Positions 22,408 to 35,414 of a DNA stretch of 64,000 nt are shown piece after piece. The notes under the pieces were generated by a model. The model worked only from the letters and a program-made list of their open reading frames with translations. It made no database searches and had not been told where the DNA came from. The DNA is from Heterobasidion occidentale (lineage: Eukaryota > Basidiomycota > Agaricomycetes > Russulales > Bondarzewiaceae), in contig JBCAQO010000013.1 in the NCBI GenBank assembly GCA_039111635.1, positions 1,426,001 to 1,490,000 of the forward strand, read 5' to 3'. Within the stretch, counting starts at the first letter, position 1. Every line of letters starts with the position of its first letter. The translations under genes were made by a program, and so were the position numbers.

Positions 22408-24506
22408 TAATGCCTCTGAGAGGAATTTTCCCATTCTTAGACTCAGATTCTGGTATTGGTTTATTTCTTGTCGCATCACTATCGCAATTTTGTCTAGCTA
22501 GGAATGCATGGAGTTACTTCAGCCATGGTGCGCAGTCAACGGCGTGCTGGCACAACTGAGCCGATTGACTCTTCCAGACATCTTGCACTCTAGAGATTGC
22601 TTGAAGTTCTGTTCTTTTGTATTGCACTTCTTTGACCTTGTTTTAATATACAGGAAACTGGTATCAACGAACTGCTTCGCAATATACGACTATCTCGCTC
22701 GATAAATTCACAGCATTGCTCATGCCCTGTGTCCTCGTCAACACGGTCACAGAGGTGCAAGGCGCTTGCGTGTCGTTTCTCGGAGACGGATCAAGAAGTT
22801 GGAAGCGTGCGTTTGATAGTCTATATCCTCAGTTAACCTGATTGACCCACACGAGACCAGACCCACTTATGGCTAAGGCTTCACCCTGAGCGCTCAGCGT
22901 TGGTGCGAATGCAGCGCCCTCTTATGTCTACGTCTGTGGCCTCATTCCCCAACGCTGTTCAAAGTTGGTGTCTCATCTGCGCCCCTCAGAATGACTGAAC
23001 ATCGACATTCCTGTTTTAGATGTGCTAAGTTTATAAGCAGCTGTACCGCATCGCTGCTGGCTATGTCTTTCGTGTATGTACTACCGATCATAAGACAAGT
23101 AACCCCTCCGTCATCTGACTTTGGGCGACTTTAAACCCGCATAACAAGTGAGTATTCCTGATACTCTAATTTCACCTGAACATAATTGGATTCACTTTCG
23201 CTCAGTTCACTGAGGGCCCGTTGATATCTCCACGTCATGCTGTGTGCGGTCTTGAGCACGTTCTGTGATACTCTCCATAGTGGCAATACGTTCCCCATTT
23301 TAACCACCCTAATGCTTGGTAACAGGCGCCTCCTAGAGCGCGGAGAAGAGCAATCCAGAACGTTCACATTCTTCCAAGTCACGATTACTGCCTGGCACCA
23401 CAGCCAAGAGACGAAAAACTATACTGATCGGGATGACAGCGCTACCGGTTACTTGACCAAATCGGCTGTAACATGTGTAATTGTCTTAGCTTTCACATCG
23501 CAGTTTGACAGGCAGCCTCAAACAACTCGGAGTCAGCTATATGTGGACACCGAAACCGACGTTGTCGTTGGTCTTACGGTCTAGACGGCGGAACTCATTG
23601 TCACCACTGACCAAGGATAGCGTCTTTCCTGCATCATCATCTCTTGAACGTCGGTAGGTGTTCATCACCAAACTTGCGATGATATGTTCCGTGCGTTACT
23701 GCTCTTTGCGGTCGCCCCATCGCCCACTAGACATCAGTGTCACTGGTAACTAACCTCCAGTCACGGAACACCACTGTCTTGGATGCGAGTTGAATCTAGG
23801 TGAGTCTACCACGATCTTCATCGTGCCATCAAAACATAGTCGTTTCCCCAACATCGCCATTACCTAGATTTGATGCACAGTCACACAAGGAGCGGCACCG
23901 TTTTTTGCTTCTTTGGTCGCCTCTTCACATTCCAAGGTATGGCTACTTCCATGATATCAAGACGTGACTCGCTATGCTTAAAACGGTTATGCAATCGTTG
24001 GCGCAGAGCGAGAGGAGGGCCACTCGTTGCTCGCATACAGAAAGCAAGGCCTTCTGGTATCTAGTTATTCTTAAACACAAGATGGCAGTTTCACTCACGG
24101 ACCGTCACGCAAGTCTTATTTGTCGATGCTTGTCACCATTTGTCGATGCTTGTCACTATATATCCAATGTGACCCGAAACACTGTAGCATGAGGCACATG
24201 CGCTCCGGTGTTTCGCTTAGGTCTCAATCTTTGACAATCGCTTGTCTAATATTACGCTCTCCCATCGAACGACGCCCGGCAATTATACGGGACCCCATTG
24301 ACTGATCAGATTGATACGGCGCTTGCGATACCACAACGTTATGGAGATACTTTTGCCTCAGAAACATGCCGCGTCATTGGGCGATGAAACTCTCGCTTCT
24401 ACAGACTTCACTAGGGTCTGCTACGCGATTCGGAATGCTAACTTAACCGGCCCTGCGCTATGGCTGTATAGCCTCTCGGCAATCTAGCTCACGCTTTGAG
24501 AGGTGG
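22408..24506. other. Intergenic, no gene recognised
   Basis: Two kilobases of average composition with no ORF I can support. It may contain eroded coding sequence. A 20-bp tandem repeat lies at 24119-24158. Confidence 0.45.
24119..24158. repeat. Tandem repeat, 2 x 20 bp
   Basis: TTTGTCGATGCTTGTCACCA is repeated once with a single change near the end. Confidence 0.8.
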
Positions 24507-24513
24507 TATAAAA
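24507..24513 (+). promoter_or_regulatory. TATA box of the P450 gene
   Basis: TATAAAA 34 bp before the start codon at 24547, an unusually short leader for this window. Confidence 0.5.
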
Positions 24514-24546
24514 ACAGGCGTTTCGTCGAGCTGATCTATACGCATA

Positions 24547-27035
24547 ATGTTTGTTGCCATCCGCTCCTCCCCTTTATTCTTCGATCTCTTGCTCTGTTCT
24601 GTGTGTTCGAGCATCTTATATATTGTGCTCCGAATTTCGCAAAGAGCCTCGAGGAGATCCTATTTCAGAGGTATCCCTGGGCCTTCACCTAAATCATACA
24701 TCACCGGTGAATTTGAACATTTCGTTTTCCGTTATGTGACATGCAGCTTATGTGCTTGGTAGGAAACTTAAGCCAGCTCTTCAATGCCAAAGGTCTCTCA
24801 TTCCACCATGATCTGACTAAACTTTACGGGAATATCGTAAAAGTGTATGGGTTCTTCGGGGTGAGTGCTCAGTTGCGGCTGCTTTCGCGTCCTCGGGCAA
24901 ACTTGTAATTCATAATTTAATTCTAGGATGAGCAGCTTTACATTTCCGACCCAAGGGCTTTACAAAGCATCATTGTGAAGGATCAAGACTCATTCGAAGA
25001 GACCGCGACGTTCATCGAGTAAGTGTCATTCATCATGGCAGGTTTCAAATGAAGCACAATCCCACAAACAGGACAAACAAACTCATTTTCGGGGAAGGAC
25101 TCGTCGCAACAGTCGGTGCGTGATAATGCCCGAGACTTGTGCGATCCTTAGTAGTGCTCATGTCGCACACCCTAGGCGACCATCACAAACGTCAGCGCAA
25201 AATTGTCAATCCTGCTTTCTCTGTCCCGCAGCTACGGAAGCTGGTCCCAAAGCTTTACGATGTAGCGCACAGGGTTCGTCAGCTGTGGTATGTCTGACAT
25301 GATTGTCGTTGAGACATCTTGATTCTAGCTGTCAGACGCTGTGGGGAAGGAGATAGAGGGTTCGTCGGAGGTCCTGGACATGGCACAATGGATGTCGCGC
25401 GTAGCGCTCGAATCCGTTGGACAGGCCATTCTGGGTTACTCGTTCGACCCTTTGAATTCTCCGTCGAACAATCCCTACACCAAGGCGATCCGTGAACTTA
25501 TGTGAATATCAATCTCAGCCTCCACTTATTTCATACGTCACTCATGCTTTTTCATAGTCCCGCACTCTTTCGCGTCTCCCTGATCCGGCAGTTTGCTCCT
25601 TTTATCTCTCGCCTCGGCTCTCCAGCGTTTCGTCGCAAACTGGTTGAAATAACGCCGAACGCGACCGTGCAAAAAATCAAGATGATGTCCGATGTAATGT
25701 ATGATACCGCAAAGGATATATTGCGGGACAAGAAGGACACGTTCTCCAGTCAAAAGACGCGCACGAGCAAACTCACGACCCAATGGACATCATCAGTATT
25801 TTGCGTAAGCGATTCATAGTCTTCGTTTAGGTCCGTTATAAATCAAAATCAACAGTTGGGCGAAATAAAGGTTCGACTACGGAGGAGCAGCTCAGCGACG
25901 AAGAATTGATAGGACAGATGACGTGGGTGACTTCGTGATGAAAATGGATGTTTCGGGCTGACCTGTTGTTTCGTCGTAGCGTCCTCATTTTTGGCGCTCA
26001 GGATACAACCTCTTCTGCTCTGTCTCGCATATTATTCATGCTAGCAACTCATCCGATAGTGCAAGACAATATACGACACGAGATTCAAGAGGCACGCAGT
26101 CGAGAAAATAACCATAGACTCAATGATGATAACATCAGTTATGACCAACTTTTGTTGCTACCATGGCTAGACGCAGTCATCAAGGAGACCCTGCGATTGT
26201 AAGCTGATCCAGAATGTGATGTGCTAGCGCTCTGTGACCTCGAGACTGATCCTGATCACAATAACAGATATCCCCCTGTTCCATTTGTCCGCCGCACGTG
26301 AGTATCGATCTTCCTTCCAAACGCTGGTCGGCAACATGTCAAAATGCTAACCTTCACCCGGTAGAGCTACTGAAACATGTACTGTCCCTCTATCCACCCC
26401 TATCAAGCCATCGGATCCCACACAGGGCCAGCCGAGGACAGCGCTTACCATCCCCAAAGGGACAACTCTCTTCGTGAGCATCGCCGCCCCGAATCGTTCC
26501 CATCTATATGGGGCCCGGATGCCCTGGAATGGCGCCCGGAGCGCTGGCTTTCGGCGCAGTCGCCGGGCTCAGGACACAGGGATGAAACGACACGTTTACC
26601 TGGGATCTATTCAGGGATGTGAGCATCATTTCGTCAGTGTCCAAAGGGTTTCGTTGGAAGACTCTCAATAACGCATCTAGGCTGACCTTCCTTGGCGGTG
26701 GGCGCTCGTGCATGTAAGCTCCCTGAGCTCTACTTCTATTGCAATTTATGAACCGGTTTTATGACACAGTGGATATAAATTCGCGCAGATCGAGATGAGT
26801 AAGTCGCATAGTCTTTTAGTTTGTCTTTACCAGACTGATTGGTCAAAAAAAATCAATGTACTTAGAAGTCATTCTCGCAACACTCCTGAGTAGATTTTCC
26901 TTCTCCAGGACCTCGGATCAGATCGTTTGGAATCTTTCTCAAATTATCTCACCCTCTGTACAGAAAACAGATATCGATGGGTGCCTTTTTGAGTTTCAGG
27001 GTATGCCGCTTCTTGTAAGGCATGTAGTTGGCTAG
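24547..27035 (+). CDS. Cytochrome P450 monooxygenase (two frame breaks)
   Basis: At least twelve exons. Exon 1 (24547-24706) gives an N-terminal membrane anchor and the Pro-rich hinge GIPGPSPKSYITG. Exons 24763-24860 and 24927 onward give the substrate-binding N-half. The I-helix reads FGAQDTTSSALSRILF (Gln in place of the usual Gly), the K-helix ExxR is KETLRL, the PERF-like segment is WRPERWL, and the heme signature is FLGGGRSCIGYKFAQIEM with its Cys ligand. It ends at 27033-27035 after GMPLLVRHVVG. Membrane-bound ER monooxygenase; substrate unknown and CYP family not assigned. One base is missing at about 25750 (the copy after the gap has an extra T and stays open) and another at about 26498-26501 in a C run, before WGPDALEW. 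Either this allele is dead or the assembly has two indel errors. Confidence 0.8.
24889..26430 (+). repeat. Segment duplicated after the scaffold gap (copy 1)
   Basis: These 1542 bp match 62458-64000 with about ten differences (roughly 99% identical, introns included). Confidence 0.95.
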
Positions 27036-27186
27036 TGTGTTGGATTATAGCTTCTGGGATGTTTTCGATGAGATTCTAGTGGACAGAATACATATGTGTT
27101 AGATTTAATAAGCTGTCGTATACAGTAATAGGTATATTGAAAGTGATACATAGGAGGCTGACATGTGGTAAAACATAGCATAGCGT

Positions 27187-30100
27187 TCATGAAAACGTCA
27201 GTAAGTGGACGCGTTCATCGCGAACCGCGAATAAAAGGACGAAACGATGTCCATCTGCCCGCTTGCGGGCAGCGGCTTCTCGTACTTGAACTGCGTAACC
27301 TGTGTTCTGTGTCGGAAATGTTGTAGTAACTATCTTCCAGGCATCGTCATCGGTCACCCAACTAGCCGACTTGGATAACAGATCGAAAGCTGAGCCTGGA
27401 ACGTCAATCGCAAGGACAGGAATGCCAGATTGAACAGCATTCTTGATCTGAACGCCCATTTCAAAGGCTGGAAATTGTTATGTCAACGAGACGAGCCAGT
27501 TATATGTACTGGCTCTTGACTCACCTCTGTCAATGAACATCTGTTTCGTTTGCTTTCTGAGTTTCTTCTGGTCTCCCGGAAGCACCAAATATATATCAGG
27601 GGCACTCCCAAGATCTTTCGAAACAACTGGACCTTGGGAAGTCTCGGAAAGGATAGGCGTCCCCGAGGTCGACGCGTCGATGCGCTTCTGCTCTGCGATT
27701 TGCTGCTGTAACCAGACGACCAATTCTTGCCGGGAGACTAAACACAGGGAATACATGAGGAAGGGAACACCCAAAGGAACAAGGTGCATACTAACCGTCA
27801 AACTCAGTCCCTTTCAAAATACTTTTCACCTTGAACGCTGGTTGGTCTCGCCGCATTTCCCGGGGGCGCGGAAGGACAGTGAAGCTGTCGCACTTGTCAT
27901 AAAAGCTGGGAATCAGGCATGCCGGAACACTCACAGTATCCCCTCTCTATGACAGTTCATAATGGTTCTCGTGTTCGCTCCCGGGAAGACCTGATTCGTA
28001 CATCACATCGGCGCTGATGCCATGACGCCACAACAACGCAGCAACTTCAAGTCTCTGACTCAAGAATCCTGGCTGATTAGACACAACGTAGACATCGCAT
28101 CGCCTTGGACTCCAAAAACCAAACGATCGTTGCTCTTTCAGCAGTGTTTTGACAGACACTGCTTGAAACGCTGCGAGCGCGATTAGGATCTTTTCCAAGG
28201 TGATTTGCAGACCGACGGCGCATACGGCATCACCCTTCGGTTTGGGAGGAGAAAATTGTGACACCATGTTGTCATATCTGTTTGACATGATGAGTATCGT
28301 ATAGGGCGAGAATTTTTGCTTCTTACCTGCCGCCAACTGCGAGGATGTCGTGCAATTTACCTCGTTTGACAACTTGGAAGCAAACACCATCTTTGAAGCA
28401 AGTGCTACAACTGCCGAGCATCAAGGGGTGGAAATAGATAGGCCGGGTCACACCGGCCATGTTCGCATATTGAATGGTCTTCTTGAGGTCGTGGAGTTCC
28501 GCAGTGAAGAGAGTCGTGAATTGAGGTGAAATTTTTTCCAGTTTGGCGAGCAGAAGGTCCGCATCTTCGTCTAAAGAGGGTTAACTTTTGAAGTACAAGC
28601 ACAGCATGCTGGAGCTTACCGAAGTCACTGAGGATCTCAAGTTCATCCACGGTGCTCCTAAGCAACCCCTTCTTTAAAAGCATGGACCGTCTTTGGGCCC
28701 AAGAAGATTTGGTCTGAGTGATAACATCAACGACATGGTTGCGCATGTCTTCAGGTATCCGATTTAGTGCCGAGTCGATGACTGTATGAACAATGTTAGT
28801 AAAGGTGACTAGTATATTGAAGACTCTTACTCCGGGAATGCGAGATGTGGATCTCATAGGTCTGTGAGAGATCGGGAAAGGAGTCAAGGACTTCATTGAG
28901 AATGATGATAGCTTCCGCAGTAGAGGCGCTTATCGCGTTCGCGACATCCGTCGTGATAATATCAAACACGGCTGCTTTCAATACTTCAGGATGGCCAGCA
29001 ACCGGGCTGAAAGACTGTCAGTGTTTGGACTCAACCATGTATAAGCTTCATTACCTGGGACGATATATATCACCTATATGGAATCGTTTGATCCTTCTGG
29101 TATTATTACGAGCAGCTAGACGCGCGAAAGGAACAAGGGCGTTGTTCGGTAATGATACGACGTCCCCGTGCCGGTCGAGAAGCAGTGCACGACTCTTTTC
29201 ATCTACAAGGTCTGTGACAGGCAAGAGCAGCGGCGGCTCCATATCTACCGCTCCGTGAAGACGAAATATTGCCGCCAACGTATCGTGAACGACCCCGTTG
29301 AGAGATGCATGTTCAGGAAAAGCAAACTCTACTTCCATATCATACAGATGCCCCCGAGTGCCTCTAGCAGGTTGATTGAATAGCGCAGCTAGAACGGCTT
29401 GATGGTGTGGAGAATCCGGCTTGGCTGTCGAGCAGATGAGCGGGCAAGCAAATAGAATTAAAAAAAATGAAGCTCACTCATCATCCGAAGTGCACCCTTG
29501 AAATACTCGTCTTCCAGCCTGGGCGGTAAGAGATTACTTTGAGAAAGCTCCAAAGCTGTCGGCCTCTCGGAGGGGTTATGACGAAGTAACCAAGATATAA
29601 CTGTGAGATTTATGTGAGGCTCGACCTGCGCACTGATCCAGAAAGGTAGTCACTTTGTCTTTGTCGCGTTCGATGGCTTTCCCAATCTCTCGGGAAGAAG
29701 ATATCGGGCTTCCGCAAATCCTCGATAACGGCGATCCGCTCTGCACCTGTGGTGAAGGAGTAATTCATCTCAAAGAACACGATCTGTAGCTGCGTCAGTA
29801 CGGAGAGGCGACAGATTTGAAACGGTGGACCTACGCCCAGGCTATAGATGTCTGCCTTGGTATGATCCCGCGGACCCTTTTTGTGAGATTGGACCTCTGG
29901 GGCAATGTATAGTTTCGTTCCAACCTCTGAAAGAAATATAAGCTGGCTACCATAGACAGCAAGGAGGATAATGCAAACCCAGAGTCATGTCTGATTCAAC
30001 AATAGCTGCATGAGGAGACACATCCGACGGATCAACGGCAGCAAGGCTGGATGTCGCAAGCCCGAAATCGCCAACTATATGAATTTACAGTTCAGCAGCT

Positions 30101-33100
30101 AAACCCAACCAACAACTATGCCTTGCCTTTGCAGTCGCCTTTGCCATCTGGAGTGATAATTAGTCAATGAAAGCAGGGAGTATAGTAAGTGAAACCGACC
30201 TATGAAGATGTTGGTTAGCTTGATATCGCGATGCAACTGCAATGCCCGAGGCATTAGGCGAGCTCATTTTGGTTAACATCTAAGTGGTAACCTACAATTC
30301 CAAGACCAGACATGTGAACGAGGGCGTCCACGATTTGTTGGAAAAGACGCCAGGCGTCGTCCTCTGAAAGCCCTTCAGCAATTCTCTATGGGAAAAAAAG
30401 CAATGAGTCCGGCCGATCAGGAGCCACATGATATAGCTTACCTCTTTCAAGGTTTGACGCTCAACAAATTCCTGAACCACGAATAAGAAACAGTCCATTC
30501 TTGAAAGAGATGGGTCTCACCATCTGAATGTACAACGTCCTCGAGGCAGGAGGGGGAGGCGTCCTGGGAAGGACGTCGATCACAGCGTTCAAGCCGTTTG
30601 TTCGAGCTCCGTGGAAGCCATTCCGGAAAGGCTGCTGGTCATCACTGTCGCCATCACTGTCCTCCGTTGGCCCTGATCCTGACCCTGTAAAGTGGATACT
30701 CGGGAAGGATGACTGCGAATGACTTCTATCCAAGTCGTCCATGTCAATAGTGAACGGGTCTGTTGAGCCATTACGTTTGTGCTTGCTATTGGGCACCGAA
30801 GTCATCCCATCGGCCGTACTGCCCGAGTCTCCTTCTGAGTTCGAGCCATAGTCGGACGCGGCAGCGGATTCGGGCTCGGATAGCTCAAACCAGGTGGTAT
30901 AGTACCGCACTATGAAGCGATGTGATAGGCGACTTAGAGCGTTCACTTCCCGGAAGATCCTGTTCTCTTTTGTCGCCCGCAGCTTGACCTTCTTTACTGC
31001 AGAACCCTCAGCCCACTGATGATCATAGGCGATGTCGACATACCAGCATAGATACGAGAGTCGATCTTGTTGCGAGCTTTGACCACTGAGCCGAAAGCCC
31101 CTCGACCCTGGAGAGCAGACATAAGCGGAATATATCGAGAGGTGAAAATGACCGTACTAGTAATTCTAATTCTTCCCAATCTTCTTTCCACCTGCTGACG
31201 GGTTTGCTCCTAGCAATCGGCGGAATGAAATAGTCGATCTCCGGAGAACTACTATAATTATGAGGCACTGGGGTCCTCGGGTCTATACTTCGCGGTCAGG
31301 ATGATAGACAGACACATACACGTACAAAATATACCTATGATCGCAATCGACGCAGAACGACGCTTTCCATGAAAAGATGTCTCAGAGAGTTCTGTGAGGA
31401 GACTGAGGCAGGATACATGATTGTTCTTTCTGGGAGAAAGCATGTTCAAGGCATGGTGTTGCGAAGTCGAAGATATCGATGCTGAAAGGGACAGATAAGG
31501 CGGCAGATGGGAAGAGTAGGACAATGAATACGCACACTGTTGCAACGCAGCTCGAACATCGGCAAATCGATCAACGACGTCAAGGCCCAGCAGCATCTGC
31601 AAGTATATGACCCCGACGCAATGTATATCTCGACTACGGGTATAGATTAGAGTCGAATCCATCGCATCCTTTCCTAGCCTTCAAGATCGTGGATTAGCAC
31701 AGTAGAATACGGCGTCATAAACGCCCTACCAATTCTCGGGTAAGCGAAGTTCGTTGATAACCATTGAAGTATTCGGCCCGAACGGGTTTGACCTGTGAAG
31801 ATCCAACAGGCGAACGTAGTACGCGACCTTCCCCACCTTGACCAACTTCGGCTGCCCTGGCTGATCCCGACTAACGAGCCCAATGAAATGCACAGATAGA
31901 CCTGAAAGGTATATTGAAGATCAGAAACCGTGTAAGCATTCGAAAAACCCGGTCACCTCGATGAACAAGGTCTGCTGCATGCACAACGTGTAGCGCTTTG
32001 AGGATTTGCCTAAGATAATCCTGATACAGAGTTCAGCGTGGGGCGGTGAAGTCGGCGAGTAAAACACTGACAGTGGCGCGTTCCTCACGCAAAGCCTCGC
32101 AGTCCTCGAGCACGTCTCGCAAAGTGAGAGCAGGGCGTTGCTCCATGAGAATCGCCAGCCGAGGCGGCCCACTTGATTGTGGCGTTGTCAATTTGGCGGC
32201 ATAAATACTTAACAGATTGTCATGGCGGACTGAAATCACACGCTGGATTTCAGCTTCTAGTTGCTTGAGCTTCTTCCGGCCTGAGATACGTTGAAGAGGT
32301 GCCGACAAGACAAGTGATGGATGACGTACCTTGATTTGTCGTATAGTAATGGGAGTCAAACGTGACAACATGAACCTCAAGTGGCAAGGTCGCATTGACG
32401 TCGTCACAAATCGGGTCAGCAAGATAGACAGTGCCCAAACATTCTATATAGCTATTAATTAGATCTTTCATTCCTAGAGCTGCCCATTTCCTACAAACCT
32501 TTGTGAGGATGGAACATTTTGACCGTCTGGAATTGAAGACCATTGATCTCAAGAAGGCGATCGAATGACTGTGTGAGGGTATCCTCAGAGGACGAGGGAA
32601 CCTCTGTAGCGTCGGACGGTGCTCGGTCACGCGCCTTGAACTTCTGGCGCTCGGCTTGTTGGCGCTCAGCGTCGAGACGTATCTGCTCGTTGAAAGCCTC
32701 GGCGAGCTGTCGTGCGCGTTCCGCTTCTTCATGCGCCTCTGTTTCTTCGCGCTCTCGTCTGGCCTTGATATGGAATTAGGCATTTTGAACAAGGAAGTAT
32801 AGTCAAGAATGCACATACCCTTTCTTCGTCCAACGCGCGCCTGTTCATCTCTGTGGCAAGAGAGCCGATGACTTCTACAGGAGGTATCACGTTGGTAGCA
32901 CCCAGTCCTGGGAAAAGGTGACGATCTTCTAGAGAGTGAGCATGCGGGCTGCGCATCCTCTGCGCACAGCTCACCTGAAATACCATTTCCGTCCCTCTGT
33001 GATTCTTCACCTCCGTATGAATAGCGGCGGACAATTTCGTAATTTGATCGGTAGAGAGACCCTTAATCGGATGTTGAATAGTAAACGTAGGATATGCATT

Positions 33101-33425
33101 GGTCGGATAGGTTTTGGGAAGTCTGCATGGACTCTACGTGAGTCACACAGAGGAGAGGAAAGGTTGGCGGCGCGCACATGACGTGTAGATTGAAGTAGAT
33201 CTTGTCCGCATGTTGCGGGTCTGAGTGGGGGACCTTGATGATGAATTCGGGAAGCCTTGCGGCAGCCTAGGATGGCGCGTCGAGTCAGTTAACCGGCTTT
33301 TAATAGACGACAGGGTGTTAACGCACTTTCCATGCCTTTGGAGGCGGACATTCGATGAAGTCGTCTGCATAGATAGATTTGAGGGCAGTGATCTCGAGTT
33401 GTTGTAGTTCCTGAGTAGATTCCAT
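27187..33425 (-). CDS. GCN2: GCN2-type eIF2-alpha kinase
   Basis: A long multi-exon gene in GCN2 order. The N-terminal RWD domain starts MESTQELQQLEITALKSIYA at 33425. A charged helical linker (about 32830-32550) follows, then a degenerate pseudokinase region (about 32400-31250). The true kinase has GRGAFGSVVKA and VKKVKL (about 31100-30970), a Ser/acidic insert of about 110 residues (30900-30560), catalytic HRDIKLTNIF (about 30230), GDFGLA (about 30065) and the activation-loop end GTKLYIAPE. A HisRS-like domain includes FHIGDIYRP (about 29060) and RYDNMVSQF (about 28270). The C-terminal domain ends FVLLFAVRDERVHLLTFS, the usual GCN2 ending. Uncharged tRNA sensed by the HisRS part activates the kinase, which phosphorylates eIF2-alpha under amino-acid starvation. 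One intron (30126-30075) appears to be GC-AG. I did not trace every exon, so a small lesion cannot be excluded. Confidence 0.9.
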
Positions 33426-35414
33426 GCTTTGAGCAATCGGCCTAGCAAGAGAGATGGATAGAGCTGAATGGTGTATCCAGCAAGTGTAGTGGATGCGATG
33501 CTTAAGAAGAGAGGGCCCAGTGGACCTCAGCAGCTCAAGCGGCCATGGCTCTTTGTTCTACGATAAGCGATGAATGTCAAGAAGAGGAATTGCCTGTGGT
33601 CGTGTAGCAAAGGATGCGATTTGAGGCGTTCGCAGTCCCGCATAGCACCGCTGTCCCCAGACACCCTCATGATCACTTATTGCTCGGCCGCTCTGGCGCG
33701 ACGAATATTTTCTCTAGCTAGGACCAAAAACAACGGGCATAAATCTTAGGAGTATATGTCGTGCTGAATTAAAACGTCAATATAGTTCACCTCCCAACTT
33801 TACTTGGTTGAAAGGCACCTTTTGATTCTGAGGGGTGGCTTGGGGCTTGCCTCATTTTCATCACGTTCAATTGCGCAGTGACGCGTCCTTGCTGTCCTGT
33901 GTTCTGCGTCCTCTTTGACATGACTCCTTCACAAACTAGACGTTCTCTTGCCCGACTTGACACCTTGTGACTCGGAGGGCCTTATAAAGATAATCAGATC
34001 AAATGAATGTTCTTCGCCATTGTCATGGATTTCAAAATACATCTGGTGCGTGTATGCGAGGGCTGTGTCCATCCATCTTCTCTCCTGTACAAATCGGTAA
34101 GTCTTTCGGCAACTTTTGGTGACTAAGAGATGCATGAGAGCTATATAGGGCCCTGGTAAGCGCATATCACTATCCTCGGACATCCGAGAACGAGAGCGAC
34201 TTTCGAGGACAAACCAGTGTTCGCTCTTCTTCCACAGATACACAGAACATGATTAGCATTGACAGTCGCTATCATCGGATGCGGGCAGCGAGGGCATCGC
34301 AGGCTCAACTAAACGCCCGAAGCGCATGTTCTATGTGTCGGACCAACGCCAGTTAGGCGTGTGCGCCCCCGTCCACTCAGTCGAGGGGTTGCGGTAAGTC
34401 GTCTCCCATCATTAATCATGATACTATTCATGATGCCAGTGAAATGAAAAGATTCGCATCTTCCAACGGAGGCGAGGTAAGCACCTCTCTCTCTCTAAAC
34501 CTCCTCACACCTTGTTGATGCGGTTTCCTCTGGATGGTATTTTGGACGACTGCCGATATTACCTCTGGATTGGTTTAGCGGCGTATCTGTGTACTCTGAG
34601 GACAGCTTCCTTCGGACTCTTTCCAGTATCTAATACCGATATCTTACTCTTTTTTGAGTCTGGCTGGGATGTTCGTGTTAAGGTCAACTGCTGGAACCGA
34701 CCAGGCAGCACGAAATCCGAGAGCATATCACACCTGAATGAAGTTGCCTTCGGAATCGTGATCTTCACCTCACTCCGGGAGACATAGATCGCTCAACCCA
34801 CTCCAAGTTTTACTTGTGTATCCAAAAGGCCAGCTTGGACCATCAAAGATTTTGACAAGGATTCTGTACTCTATCGTGGTATTGGCCGCGACGTCGGTCA
34901 GAGCGTCGTGCATCTATACACTAATCAAGATTTTTTCGAGATTCAAATAGTGATTAATTTACTACGAGACTTCAATAGCCTGCGCCCAGGAACATTTCGA
35001 AAGCTGTAAATTAAGAGGTAGCAAGACGCACGAAGTGTTGTCCTTATTTAAAGCCTTCAAGCCAGATGTTCATCAAACGCATAATCGGTTTCCAGACAGA
35101 TCGCCTATGATACTGGCGTACACAAGGCAACATTGGCGTAAACGTCGGTAGCGTGCCGAAACAATATACTGCAGTGATCTTAGTGTTCATTTAGCGAGCG
35201 CGGCGAGCGCCCAAGGCTGGATGGGCAGTTGGCAGAAAATGTCTCAGGGATGATCCAGGTCACGGGCTTGACATATTGCCTCACGACGTCTTGGCGGTGG
35301 CAGAGTGAGGCTCCCTTGGCTCTATCCTTCGTCTTGGCCATGGGCGGCGTCCAACCTTGACGGTTTTATTCCTTTCTCGCTCTTTCTCCACCCTCATTCA
35401 TCTCGTTGTTGGGC
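33426..35414. other. Intergenic between GCN2 and the protease (divergent), possible minus-strand relic
   Basis: The shared upstream region of two divergent genes. On the minus strand, frames at 34913-34780 (MHDALTDVAANTTIEYRILV, then KIFDGPSWPFGY) and 34768-34559 (VKITIPKATSFRCDML ... LPGRFQQLTLTR) look protein-like and could be exons of one small gene, but the phases do not join. A third frame at 34243-33929 is less convincing. No family recognised. Confidence 0.35.
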
